Of a stretch of 64,000 bases of DNA, positions 42,601 through 52,236 are shown piece by piece. The notes beneath the pieces were generated by a model. It was not told the origin of the DNA and did no database searches. It saw only the letters and a program-made list of their open reading frames with translations. A program made the translations under genes and the position numbers. The stretch's first letter is position 1; the number at the start of each line of letters is the position of its first letter. Source of the DNA: an uncultured Neglectibacter sp. (GTDB taxonomy: Bacteria; Bacillota; Clostridia; Oscillospirales; Acutalibacteraceae); the NCBI GenBank assembly GCA_947647615.1, contig CANSKS010000003.1:1-64000 (forward strand), read 5' to 3'.

Positions 42601-45050
42601 GCTTCGGAAAGATAGAGGCCCACCTGGCTCAGCACCTCATCTACCGCTTCCCCTAAGCCCTTCTCTCCCACAAGGAAAGCCATACCCTGTTCCATGACTG
42701 CGTCGTGGATGGTTTGGTCTTGAAAAGCGGGGATATCTAAGGCTGCCACCAGCTCCAGAAGCTGGGCGGTCTCCTCCCGGGTAGGAGACCTCAGCTGCAG
42801 CTCTATATTGTAAGAGCCATCACTGCTCATAACGGCCATGCCGCCTTTTTCCATACTTCCCGATTGCAGCAGCGCCTTCAGCGCCTCCTGGTTCACCGGC
42901 AGGCCGATGCCCTGGCTGTGCTGCTGGCCCTTTTCCGAAAGGAGAAATCTCACAAAATCCTTGGCCTTTTCCGGTTGGCTGCTTTTGGCGCTGACCCCCA
43001 CCAGGGCGGTTGGGGTGAACACATTGGCAGCTTGCCCCTTTAGGGGCGCAAGGCTTATGTCTTTCATTTTATCTTTCACAGAGGTAAAACAGGAAAATCC
43101 CGATACGGAATCTAACGTTTCCAGCAGGAGCTTGGCGTTGCCGGAAAGCAGGTCTATCCCCAGCAGAGAGGGGCCAAAGGAGGAAACCGTGAAGCTTAAG
43201 CTATCCTCAGAATTTTCTGCCTTCGAGAGTTTCTTTTCCGCTTCCGCCAGGTAGATCCTTTGGCACTGCCGGAAGAATTCCTCCAGCTTTTCCCGGTTCA
43301 GAGTGCCGTCTTCCCCTTGCCAGGCCGGAGCGCTTGCCACAAACAGCCGTTCCAACAGGTTATAAGGCCTCAGCCCGGTAATGCCCTGCTGCTCCGGAGC
43401 GGCCTTGCGCAGATCTTCCACTGTTTGGGCCAAATCGGCAAGGGTGGAAGCGGAGGCCAGTTGGTCTTTGCCCCCCACCAGAACAGGCATGGTGAAGCGG
43501 CCGGGTACGGCATAGATCTTGCCATCCTTTTGGCAGGCGGAAACAATATTTTCCAGCAGGCCGCCTTCCTTTTTTGCTTCCTCCACCACTTGGGTGAGGT
43601 CTGCCAAAAGGCCTTTTTCCATGTAGTTTTCCACGGGCATGCCATCTAAAAAGAGCAAGTCGGGGCCATTCCCTGCCATAATGTTGGCATTCAAGGTCCG
43701 CAGAGCGTCCGATTTTGTAAGAGCGCCGCTGTTCTCCAAAGCTACCTCCAGGTTGATGTAAACATCGGGGTTGGCCTTTTGGTACATGGCAATGAACTGT
43801 CGAAGCCCGGCGCTATCGGAAAGGGTATAGGCCCGAAGCTCTGTTTCCGGCACAGCGGAGATCTCCGGGTCGAAATCGTAGCTCACAAGGCTGTAGGCCC
43901 CATTTTCAGATTCTGCCCAGCAAAGAGCCTTGAAGGAGCCCGATTCTGTCTTAAGCATATCCGCCACGTGAAAAGAAGGATCTGCCAAAGATGTCATGGC
44001 TCCATTGATCACCTGTTCCATGCTGGCGCCGCCGGGAACATGCCGGTATACGCCGCCGCTGCCACAAAAGTACAAGGCGTCTTCCCCCTGTTTGGTAAAG
44101 AGCTTCACGGTGCCCCCAAGAGAAACACTTCCTCCGTTGGAAACGAAGTACTCGGAAGGGGAATCTACAATCACATTGGTGTCGCTCTCCGCAGGCTGGC
44201 CCACAACTCCCTTCTCACCGCCGGCCAAAAAGCTGCTCAGGGCCTCGTCGGGCGCTTTCCGCTGCCAGGTGGCAAGGTCGTAAAGCTCCGCGCCGCCCAT
44301 GGAAGAATACGCCACCAGGGTATCTTGTGTTACGGCAAAATCGTCGTAATAGAAGGCCTCCGGGCCAGGGGCAATGGTGTGTAAAATTTCCCCGGTATTT
44401 TGGTCTATCTGGTAAATAACCCCTCCCTGGTCCCGGCCAAGGAGAGAGCCATTGGGCAGCAGTTGAAATTCACTCAGACTGTTTTCCAGAAGAAAGCCCG
44501 ATTCCGAAAATTCTGTTTCTCCCTGTGTTTCTCCTTCCACTGTCGCCGTGCTTTCCACTCCCTGGGAAGAAGGGTCGCTTTCCTCTTCTCCCAAATCTAT
44601 CTCGGGCAGGGAAATGAGAAGCTCCCGTTCTTTTCCCGCACTGTCTAAAAGGTAATAACGGGTTTTGTCTTCCGCGTCATAAGCGGTAAACAACAGCTCG
44701 CCCCCGGCCCCCCAGCTGCCTTGGGAAATCCTGCCCTCCCCGCTGAGCTTTTGAAAGTTGGAAGATCCCAGTTCCAGCTTCTCCCAGGTCTTGCCTCCAT
44801 CGGTTGAACTGTAAGCGCCATTATCGCAAAGCAGCCGAAGTTCATCCCCGGTTTCCCCCAAAGCCACGGGCACGGAATCTTTGGGCAAGGCGAGGGCTGT
44901 CTCTACATAACGTCCCTTGGCGGAAGAGCTGTTGGAGGAAGCGGGCTCTTCCCCTGTGCCGCACCCCGCCAAGGAGAAAAGCAACGATATCGCCACCAGG
45001 AAGGCCGCAGCGCGTTTCCCGGAAATTTTTCGGTTGGTCTTGTGTTTCAT
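42597..45050 (-). CDS. lipoprotein with N-terminal beta-propeller-like (BNR-type) region fused to extracellular solute-binding protein
   Basis: Lipobox SLAGCGTGE; SSTDGGKTWEKL BNR-like motif; C-half GPDLLFLDGMPVENYMEKGLLADLTQVVEE typical of family-1 SBPs; 817 aa. Confidence 0.8.
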   Translation of the reverse strand: MKHKTNRKISGKRAAAFLVAISLLFSLAGCGTGEEPASSNSSSAKGRYVETALALPKDSVPVALGETGDELRLLCDNGAYSSTDGGKTWEKLELGSSNFQKLSGEGRISQGSWGAGGELLFTAYDAEDKTRYYLLDSAGKERELLISLPEIDLGEEESDPSSQGVESTATVEGETQGETEFSESGFLLENSLSEFQLLPNGSLLGRDQGGVIYQIDQNTGEILHTIAPGPEAFYYDDFAVTQDTLVAYSSMGGAELYDLATWQRKAPDEALSSFLAGGEKGVVGQPAESDTNVIVDSPSEYFVSNGGSVSLGGTVKLFTKQGEDALYFCGSGGVYRHVPGGASMEQVINGAMTSLADPSFHVADMLKTESGSFKALCWAESENGAYSLVSYDFDPEISAVPETELRAYTLSDSAGLRQFIAMYQKANPDVYINLEVALENSGALTKSDALRTLNANIMAGNGPDLLFLDGMPVENYMEKGLLADLTQVVEEAKKEGGLLENIVSACQKDGKIYAVPGRFTMPVLVGGKDQLASASTLADLAQTVEDLRKAAPEQQGITGLRPYNLLERLFVASAPAWQGEDGTLNREKLEEFFRQCQRIYLAEAEKKLSKAENSEDSLSFTVSSFGPSLLGIDLLSGNAKLLLETLDSVSGFSCFTSVKDKMKDISLAPLKGQAANVFTPTALVGVSAKSSQPEKAKDFVRFLLSEKGQQHSQGIGLPVNQEALKALLQSGSMEKGGMAVMSSDGSYNIELQLRSPTREETAQLLELVAALDIPAFQDQTIHDAVMEQGMAFLVGEKGLGEAVDEVLSQVGLYLSEA

Positions 45051-45083
45051 GGAACCATATCCTTTCTGTAAATTCTGCCAGAC

Positions 45084-45187
45084 ATCTTAGCATGGGTATC
45101 TCTAAATAACCTCTAAACTCAAAAAAATTTTTTTGAGAAGAGCAGTTCTGATCTTTAGAGGTTTTTTGGAGATTTCTATGGTAAAAT
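45084..45187. promoter_or_regulatory. divergent promoter region with response-regulator operator arrays
   Basis: CTCTAAA direct repeats (45100-45106, 45111-45117) and opposite-strand repeats (45154-45160, 45165-45171), 11-bp period, each set 10 bp from a -10 box (45084-45089 minus; 45182-45187 plus). Confidence 0.7.
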
Positions 45188-45229
45188 GAGAACATTACAG
45201 TTTCTATGGATTTGGGAAAGGAAGCTTCT

Positions 45230-45913
45230 ATGCGCATTTTACTGGTAGAAGATGATAAACGACTGGCGGAATCGGTAAAATATCAACTGGAAAAAGAGGG
45301 CTTTACAGCCGATATCTGCGAAACCGGGGACGACGGTATGCAGTGGATCTTGGAGGGGGCCTGCGACCTGGTGCTGCTGGACCGCATGCTCCCCGGTATG
45401 GACGGCCTCACTCTGCTAAAAACCATACGGCAAAAGGGGATCAACCTGCCGGTGATCTTGTTGACCGCCCTGGGGGAATTAGAAGATAAAATTCAGGGCC
45501 TGGACGCCGGGGCAGACGATTACCTGGTAAAGCCTTTCGCCTTTGGAGAGCTGATGGCCCGTATCCGCAGTGTGAGCCGGCGGCCCTCTGCCTGGAAACA
45601 AAGCAAAAGCCTTTCTTACGGCGATCTTACTTTAACTCCCGGCCAAAAGCAACTAAAGGGCCCGGCGGGGATTTGTGAGCTTTCTAAACGGGAGGCCGAC
45701 CTTTTTGAGGTCTTTTTGAAGAATCCTGCCCAAACGCTGCCCCGCGGCACCCTTTTGCTGCGGGTTTGGGGCCCGGAAGCCGAGGTGGAAGAGGGCAACT
45801 TGGATAACTACATCCATTTTTTACGGCGCCGCCTTTGCATGCTGGAAAGCACCCTGCGCATCGTCACCGCTCGTGGCATAGGCTACCGTTTGGAGGAGGG
45901 GCCTCATGTTTAA
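45230..45913 (+). CDS. OmpR/PhoB-family response regulator
   Basis: MRILLVEDDKRLAESV, DLVLLDRMLPGMDGL, winged-helix C-terminus; start trimmed. Confidence 0.96.
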   Translation: MRILLVEDDKRLAESVKYQLEKEGFTADICETGDDGMQWILEGACDLVLLDRMLPGMDGLTLLKTIRQKGINLPVILLTALGELEDKIQGLDAGADDYLVKPFAFGELMARIRSVSRRPSAWKQSKSLSYGDLTLTPGQKQLKGPAGICELSKREADLFEVFLKNPAQTLPRGTLLLRVWGPEAEVEEGNLDNYIHFLRRRLCMLESTLRIVTARGIGYRLEEGPHV

Positions 45914-47192
45914 AAAGCAGCACCGGCAGCTCACCCTGTTCTGCACCCTGGTCACCGGAGGAATCTTCCTTGCCATGAGCCTGTTGTGCCTGGCGTTTTC
46001 CGAAAATGCCATTCGCCAAAACCACCGTCAGGCCTTCCAAGCCACTTTGAGCTCCATGGTCTCTTACCTGGAAAACCAAACCGTGGTCACCGACCAGTGG
46101 ATGGCCAAAACCGAAAACGGAGGGCGCCTGCTTTTGAACCTTTACGACAACAGCAAGCCTTTTCACTATAACACCCTTTCCGGTGGCGAAAAGAAAAAGC
46201 GCCTGTTGGAAAAGGCACAAAAGACTGCCGCCGAAGAATATGGGCTGGATATTTTTTTGCCTTCCGCCAACGCCGTGCTTTCTCAACAGGCAAATTTTAC
46301 CATGAAAGATGAAGATAACCAGGAATATTACGGCGCCGTTATGGTCTTCCCCCGAAAAATCGGCGCTCTCAGCGCTGTGGCGGTGTACCCCCTTGCCCCG
46401 CGCGATAGAGAGATCCTTCTGCAAAGGCTGCTGTTCGCCGCGGCGGACCTGCTGGGGGTAACAGCCCTGGGAACCTTCGCCCACTTTTTCACCCGCCGCA
46501 CCCTGCGCCCCATTGAGGAAAGTCGGGTAAAGCAGACCCAGTTCATCGCGGCGGCCTCCCATGAGCTACGTTCCCCCTTGGCGGTGATGCTTTCCAATTT
46601 ATCTGCCCTGGAAGGAGCCGGGCCCGAAGAACAAAAGCAGTTTGAAGAAAACATTCGGGCGGAGGGAACCCGAATGTCCCGGCTTATCGACGATATGTTG
46701 GCCCTGGCCAGCGCAGACAGCCACACCTGGAGCATGCGTGGAGAATGGACCGAAGCGGATACTCTGGCGCTGAACATTTACGAACGTTTTTTGGGCCCAG
46801 CCCGGGAAAGGGATATCGCCCTCACCGTGTCCCTTCCGGAAGGCCCTTTGCCAAAATGCTTCTGCGACGGCGGCAGGGTGGAGCAAGCCCTTTCCGTGCT
46901 GCTGGATAACGCCCTTTGCTACACGCCTCCCGGCGGGTATGTAATTTTGCAGGTGCGGGCCCTTTCGGGAAACCAAGTCAAATTCACCGTACAAGATACC
47001 GGCCCCGGCGTGCCCGACGAAGAAAAGGAGCAGATCTTCCAGCGGTTCTACCGAGCCGATTCCTCCCGGCAAGACAAAGAACACTTCGGCCTTGGCCTCT
47101 GTGTGGCCCGAGAGATCGCCAAGCTGCACAAGGGAAAGCTCTGGGTAGAAGACGCTCTCGGCGGCGGAGCCGCCTTCCACCTGGTCATATGA
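45906..47192 (+). CDS. sensor histidine kinase
   Basis: Two TM helices, H-box SHELRSPLAV, DTGPGVPDEEKEQIFQRFYRADSSR, GLGLCVAREI. Confidence 0.96.
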   Translation: MFKKQHRQLTLFCTLVTGGIFLAMSLLCLAFSENAIRQNHRQAFQATLSSMVSYLENQTVVTDQWMAKTENGGRLLLNLYDNSKPFHYNTLSGGEKKKRLLEKAQKTAAEEYGLDIFLPSANAVLSQQANFTMKDEDNQEYYGAVMVFPRKIGALSAVAVYPLAPRDREILLQRLLFAAADLLGVTALGTFAHFFTRRTLRPIEESRVKQTQFIAAASHELRSPLAVMLSNLSALEGAGPEEQKQFEENIRAEGTRMSRLIDDMLALASADSHTWSMRGEWTEADTLALNIYERFLGPARERDIALTVSLPEGPLPKCFCDGGRVEQALSVLLDNALCYTPPGGYVILQVRALSGNQVKFTVQDTGPGVPDEEKEQIFQRFYRADSSRQDKEHFGLGLCVAREIAKLHKGKLWVEDALGGGAAFHLVI

Positions 47193-47208
47193 ACCCCGCC
47201 ATAAAGTA

Positions 47209-47247
47209 AGAGGGCAAGACAGACCCCACGGGTTTGTCTTGCCCTCT
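47209..47247 (+). terminator. terminator of two-component operon
   Basis: GAGGGCAAGACA/TGTCTTGCCCTC 12-bp stem followed by TTTCCCC. Confidence 0.75.
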
Positions 47248-47283
47248 TTCCCCAAAAAGACACGAAAAATAATAAAGTGGAAT

Positions 47284-47601
47284 TTACCTGTTTTCCTCAA
47301 ACGCAACCGATGAAGGGTATTTGCTTTGGCTGATAGCCGCTTTGGATTTGATCACCTGCTCTAAATCGATATCGTATAAATTCGCGATCGCCATGGCGTA
47401 GTAGATCACATCCCACAGTTCCTCATCGATGGTGCCTTTGATCTCTTGGTAATTTGGGGCCTTCTGGCCCTTTCGCATGGCACGGGAAAGCTCCCCCACC
47501 TCTTCGGAAAGCTTTAAAAAATAATCCTTAGATAATTCAGGGTGGTAATCCTTTTGCCTGATATAACTTTGCAGATATTTCACGGTAGTTTTTCCATCCA
47601 T
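47284..47601 (-). CDS. MazG-like nucleotide pyrophosphohydrolase-domain protein
   Basis: KLSEEVGELSRAMRKG...DEELWDVIYYAMAIAN motif; start trimmed to MDGKTTV. Confidence 0.85.
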   Translation of the reverse strand: MDGKTTVKYLQSYIRQKDYHPELSKDYFLKLSEEVGELSRAMRKGQKAPNYQEIKGTIDEELWDVIYYAMAIANLYDIDLEQVIKSKAAISQSKYPSSVAFEENR

Positions 47602-47813
47602 AGCAAACCCTCTTTTCAAAGCGCTCCCACACCGGGCGCGCTCATTTTTTTGCTTTACAGGATATCCTTTGAGAACTTTATCAACTTTTAGAAAATCGGG
47701 CGCACCCTGGAGAACACTTACAAAGAAACCACAGCCCGCTGAAAATCCTTTCTTTTTCAGCAAGTACTGTTGTCCAACAAAAGAAACGTAAATAGGAAGG
47801 CTTCTAAATGTCA

Positions 47814-48059
47814 TTATTGGTTTTCAGAACCGGAAAAAAGCTCTTCCAGTATTTCTTCTGCCTGGGGCTTCTTTTCGGCGGGAACAAAAATTCGCATCCG
47901 CTCCTTCACCCCCGCCTTTATCACTAGCCCAGCCCCATATACAGGCAAAGCAGTGTACGGAATGCCATTTTCTTTTAAAGCCTGGATCAGCATTTCTGCC
48001 CACATGGCTTCTTTCTCTACCAGAAATTCATAACCGGTTTCTTGCAAATTCTGTTTCAT
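47814..48059 (-). CDS. small DUF2007-like putative signal-transducing protein
   Basis: 81 aa; ALKENGIPYTALPVYGAGLVIKAG...RIFVPAEKKPQAEEIL pattern. Confidence 0.6.
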   Translation of the reverse strand: MKQNLQETGYEFLVEKEAMWAEMLIQALKENGIPYTALPVYGAGLVIKAGVKERMRIFVPAEKKPQAEEILEELFSGSENQ

Positions 48060-48145
48060 TGTGAACTCCTTTCAAAACAGCAATATTTTTTTGTTTTTTA
48101 CGGCATATTTGTGAGGGAAAACCTGTCGGGACAAAAACTTTCCCT

Positions 48146-49357
48146 TTAGCTTCCCAGACGGTTTTTGAAATCCTGGTAATCGAATTGGGCCAGACACTCC
48201 AAGGCGCCGTTTTCCCGCCGAACGTAAATATTGGGCAAAGGCATGCCGTTAAAGGTGTTGTTTTTGCAGGTGGTGTAAATGGCCATATCGCCAAAGGCCA
48301 GCAGTTCCCCTTGGGCCAGGGGGGCAGAAAAGCTGTAATCGCCCCACACATCTCCCGCCAGGCAGGTGGGGCCTCCCAACCGGTAGGAAAAAGAAAGTTC
48401 TCCGGGCTCGCCCGCGCCATGGAGCGGCGGGCGGTAGGGCATTTCCAACACATCCGGAGCATGGCAGGCGGCACTGGCATCTAAAATGGCCAATCGAAAA
48501 GCTCCGTTTTTGGAAAGATCCAGCACCCGGGTGAGCAAATAACCGGCGTTTAAGGCCCAAGCCTCCCCCGGCTCTAAATAGACCTGTACCCCCCAGGTGT
48601 TTTGGGCATAGCGGATGCAGCTTTCCAGCCGTTCCATATGGTAGCCGGGGCGAGTAATATGATGGCCTCCCCCAAAGTTCAGCCATTTCATTTTGGGCAG
48701 CAAATCCCCGAACTTTTGCTCCACCGCCTTCAAGGTAAGCTCCAAGGCGTCGGAATCCTGCTCACAGAGGGTATGGAAATGAAGGCCGTCCAGCAGCTCC
48801 AAGAGCTCTTCCCCGCCCTGTTCCTGCCATTGGGCTCGAGTAACGCCCAAGCGGCTGCCCGGGGCACAGGGGTCGTAGATGGCATGACCTTCCTGGGTGG
48901 AACATTCCGGATTGATGCGAAGGCCAAGGCTCTTTCCGGCGGCTTTAGCCTTTGGGCCATATTTTTCCAGCTGCCCCAGGGAATTGAACACAATGTGATC
49001 TCCATAGCGCAAAAGCTGTTCCAGCTCTTCTTCCCGGTAGGCGGCGGAAAAAACATGCACTTCCTTACCGGGCAGCTCTTCCGCGCCCAGCCGGGCTTCA
49101 TAAAGGCCGCTGGCCTCCGTACCCACCAAAAAGGGGGCCAATACCGGATAAAGGTTAAAATTGGAAAAGGCCTTTTGAGCCAGCAGCATCTTACAGCCTG
49201 TATCGTTTGCCAGCTTGGCCAATATTTCCCCATTCCGGCGCAGCCCTTTCTCTTCCAGCACATAACAGGGCGTGGGAAGTTTCCCCAGCGCCTCTTCCAG
49301 GGGACGGCCCTCCAAAAGCCGAAAGGCCGGGTGAAGTGTTGTCTGCCCCATTCTCAA
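48146..49357 (-). CDS. nspC: carboxynorspermidine/carboxyspermidine decarboxylase
   Basis: LPTPCYVLEEKGLRRN, INPECSTQEGHAIYDPCAPGSRLG, LNFGGGHHIT, LEPGEAWALNAGYL motifs. Confidence 0.93.
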   Translation of the reverse strand: MRMGQTTLHPAFRLLEGRPLEEALGKLPTPCYVLEEKGLRRNGEILAKLANDTGCKMLLAQKAFSNFNLYPVLAPFLVGTEASGLYEARLGAEELPGKEVHVFSAAYREEELEQLLRYGDHIVFNSLGQLEKYGPKAKAAGKSLGLRINPECSTQEGHAIYDPCAPGSRLGVTRAQWQEQGGEELLELLDGLHFHTLCEQDSDALELTLKAVEQKFGDLLPKMKWLNFGGGHHITRPGYHMERLESCIRYAQNTWGVQVYLEPGEAWALNAGYLLTRVLDLSKNGAFRLAILDASAACHAPDVLEMPYRPPLHGAGEPGELSFSYRLGGPTCLAGDVWGDYSFSAPLAQGELLAFGDMAIYTTCKNNTFNGMPLPNIYVRRENGALECLAQFDYQDFKNRLGS

Positions 49358-50613
49358 TCCACCAAAGCAGGGGCGTGATCTTCCTGGTGGGGCAAACCGT
49401 ATTTGCCCAGGGCTTCCAGGAACGGGTCGGGGTCAAACTCCTCTACAGTGAACACGCCGGGCTTGTTCCAGGCTCCGGTAAGGAGCATCAGGGCACCGCA
49501 CATGGCGGGCACGCCGGTGGTGTAGCTGATGGCCTGGGAACCTACCTCCCGGTAGCATTCCTGGTGGTCACACACGTTATAGATATAGTAGCTTTTTTCC
49601 TTGCCGTCTTTTTTCCCCGTGAAAATGCAGCCGATGTTGGTTTTTCCCTTGGTGCGGGGGCCCAGGGTGGCAGGGTCCGGCAGCAGAGCCTTCAAAAATT
49701 TGATGGGCACAATTTCCCGGCCTTCAAAATTCACGGGCGTTGCGGAAAGCATGCCCACGTTTTCCAGGCAGCGCATATGAGTAAGGTAGCTTTGGCCAAA
49801 GGTCATGAAGAACCGGATGCGTTTTACCTCGGGGATATTCACCGCCAGCGATTCTATTTCCTCATGGTGGAGCAGGTACATATCCTTTTCCCCTACCTGT
49901 TGGAAATTGTATTCCCGCTTGATGCTCATAGGAGGCACTTCCACCCACTTCCCGTTTTCCCAATAGCTGCCGGGAGCGCTTACCTCCCGCAGGTTTACCT
50001 CCGGGTTGAAGTTGGTGGCAAAGGCATAGCCGTGGTCGCCGCCGTTGCAGTCTAAAATATCGATGGTATCGATGGTATCGAACTCATGCTTTTGGGCATA
50101 GGCACAGTAGGCCTGAGTGACGCCCGGGTCGAAGCCGCAGCCCAAAAGGGCAGTAAGACCGGCCTTTTGAAACTTTTCCCGGTAGGCCCATTGCCAGGAA
50201 TAATCGAAATAAGCGGAAAAGCCTGCTTCCCTGCAGCGCTTTTCGTAGATGGCCCGCCACTGGGGGTCGTCGATATTTTCCGGCTCATAGTTGGCGGTGT
50301 CCATGTAGTTGACACCGCAGGCCAGGCAGGCATCCATAATGGTAAGGTCCTGGTAGGGCAGGGCAATGTTCATCACCAAGTCGGGCCGATAAGACTTGAT
50401 AAGGTCTATCACCTGCTGGGTATCGTCGGCGTCTACCTGGGCAGTGGTAAGCTTTGTCTTGGTTTTAGAAGCCAGCTCCTCTGCCAGCTTATCACATTTC
50501 GATTTGGTCCTGCTGGCAATGCAAAGCTCAGAAAAGACCTGGCTCACCTGACAGCATTTTTGAATGGCCACCGAGGCCACTCCCCCGCAGCCGATCACCA
50601 ATACTCTACTCAT
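49354..50613 (-). CDS. saccharopine dehydrogenase family protein, probable carboxy(nor)spermidine dehydrogenase
   Basis: MSRVLVIGCGGVASVAIQKC; coupled by ATGA overlap to nspC. Confidence 0.92.
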   Translation of the reverse strand: MSRVLVIGCGGVASVAIQKCCQVSQVFSELCIASRTKSKCDKLAEELASKTKTKLTTAQVDADDTQQVIDLIKSYRPDLVMNIALPYQDLTIMDACLACGVNYMDTANYEPENIDDPQWRAIYEKRCREAGFSAYFDYSWQWAYREKFQKAGLTALLGCGFDPGVTQAYCAYAQKHEFDTIDTIDILDCNGGDHGYAFATNFNPEVNLREVSAPGSYWENGKWVEVPPMSIKREYNFQQVGEKDMYLLHHEEIESLAVNIPEVKRIRFFMTFGQSYLTHMRCLENVGMLSATPVNFEGREIVPIKFLKALLPDPATLGPRTKGKTNIGCIFTGKKDGKEKSYYIYNVCDHQECYREVGSQAISYTTGVPAMCGALMLLTGAWNKPGVFTVEEFDPDPFLEALGKYGLPHQEDHAPALVD

Positions 50614-50803
50614 GTTTTTCCAACTCCTTTTCCTGATTTACAAAAAGCATATAATAGAAGCACTGAGTTCCCCTAATCGATACCGTCGTTTCCGGCTTTT
50701 AAGCGTTCCTCTCCGGATTATACTCCCGCCGTTGAAAACAGCTCCGGCCAGGTACCATGCTCCCTCATAGCTAAGAAAGATCTCCATTTGCAAACAATAG
50801 GGT

Positions 50804-51244
50804 TTATGTATCTCTTCTAACAATTTCGGCAAGCGCTTTGTTGCGATAAACCAAATCTTCACGAAGGGAAAACCCCAATTTTTCCCAAAATTTATTGCCG
50901 TCTTCGTTTCTTTCAAAAACCACCAGCGCCACCTTATGGATGCCTATCTGCTTTAACGCATCCAGTGCGGTATCTACCAGCTTCCGTGCAATTCCTCGCC
51001 TTCTATGCTGCGAACTTACGGCCGTGTGGTAAATATATCCCCTTCTGCCGTCATTGCCGGCCATAATTACGCCCGCAACCTGGTTCCCGATTTCACAAAC
51101 AAAACAAGTATCCGGGTTTCTTCTCAGAAACACGTCAATTCCAGCCCTGGAATCGTCGAGATTATTTAGCCCCATTCCTGCACACGAGGTCCACAGGGCA
51201 TAAACCTGCTCATAATCGCCAATCCGCATTTTCCGTATTTTCAT
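50804..51244 (-). CDS. GNAT family N-acetyltransferase
   Basis: HTAVSSQHRRRGIARKLVDTAL acetyl-CoA motif; within polyamine cluster. Confidence 0.9.
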   Translation of the reverse strand: MKIRKMRIGDYEQVYALWTSCAGMGLNNLDDSRAGIDVFLRRNPDTCFVCEIGNQVAGVIMAGNDGRRGYIYHTAVSSQHRRRGIARKLVDTALDALKQIGIHKVALVVFERNEDGNKFWEKLGFSLREDLVYRNKALAEIVRRDT

Positions 51245-51273
51245 ATTGCCCTCCAACTCCCGATGTGCCAAGG

Positions 51274-52131
51274 TTAAAGCAGGGCCAGCATCAGCTCCCG
51301 CAGCACTTTGCAGGCCACGGCAGTGGAGGCTCCGCTGGCATCTAACATAGGGGCGAGCTCGTTTACATCGGCCGCCACAATTTTGGCCTTTGCCGCCAGC
51401 TCAATGGCGGCAAGCAACTCCGGAAAGGTGACGCCGCCGGCTTCCGGCGTGCCGGTGCCAGGAAACAGGGAAGGATCCAAGCAATCCAGGTCGATGGTAA
51501 GGTAAACGGGGGTATTCTGGGCTTTTAGGGCGGCTACCGACTCTTCCAGGCCCTGAAAGGAAAAGGTGGAAAGCTCGGTGTGCCCGGCTTTGGCAAAGCG
51601 GAACTCTTCCCGATCGCCGCTGCGAATACAGAATTGATGGATTCTCCCATCTCCCAGAAGCTCGTGACACCGGCGCATAACGCAGGCATGGCTGAGCCGT
51701 GCCCCCAAATAGTCCTCCCGCAGGTCGGCATGGGCATCGAAGTGGAGAATGTGCAGCTCCGAGTATTCTTTCACTACCGCCCGCACCGCACCCAAGGTCA
51801 CCAAATGTTCCCCACCCAAAAGGAGGGGGAGCTTTCCATCTTTTAAGATTTCCGCTGCCCTGCCTTCTATCTGGCTCAGAGCCAGTTCGCTGCTTCCGAA
51901 GCAAAGCTCCAAATCACCGCTATCGAAAATGGCGTAGTCCGCCAGGTCCTTTTCCTGGTAAGGGCTGTAAGTTTCCAGCCCAAAACTTTCATGGCGCATG
52001 GCCGGAGGGCCAAACCGGGCTCCAGGGCGGAAACTGGTAGTGGAATCAAAGGGGGCACCATAAAGGACGATACTGGCGCTTTCATAGGAGGCATCACAGC
52101 CCAAAAAAGTTTCAACGTTGGGAGCTAGCAC
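51274..52131 (-). CDS. speB: agmatinase/ureohydrolase family protein
   Basis: HFDAHADLR, TIDLDCLDPSLFPGTGTPEAGG; GTG start VLAPNVETFLGCDA with GGAG RBS. Confidence 0.93.
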   Translation of the reverse strand: MLAPNVETFLGCDASYESASIVLYGAPFDSTTSFRPGARFGPPAMRHESFGLETYSPYQEKDLADYAIFDSGDLELCFGSSELALSQIEGRAAEILKDGKLPLLLGGEHLVTLGAVRAVVKEYSELHILHFDAHADLREDYLGARLSHACVMRRCHELLGDGRIHQFCIRSGDREEFRFAKAGHTELSTFSFQGLEESVAALKAQNTPVYLTIDLDCLDPSLFPGTGTPEAGGVTFPELLAAIELAAKAKIVAADVNELAPMLDASGASTAVACKVLRELMLALL

Positions 52132-52236
52132 GGTTTTACACTCCGTTTCCTTCAAATTTTGTAAGGGCTTCTTTTCTCTCCAAGGCCCACAGGTTTCCCG
52201 CAAAGCCAATATAAAACTGGCATCGGGGCCCGACGG

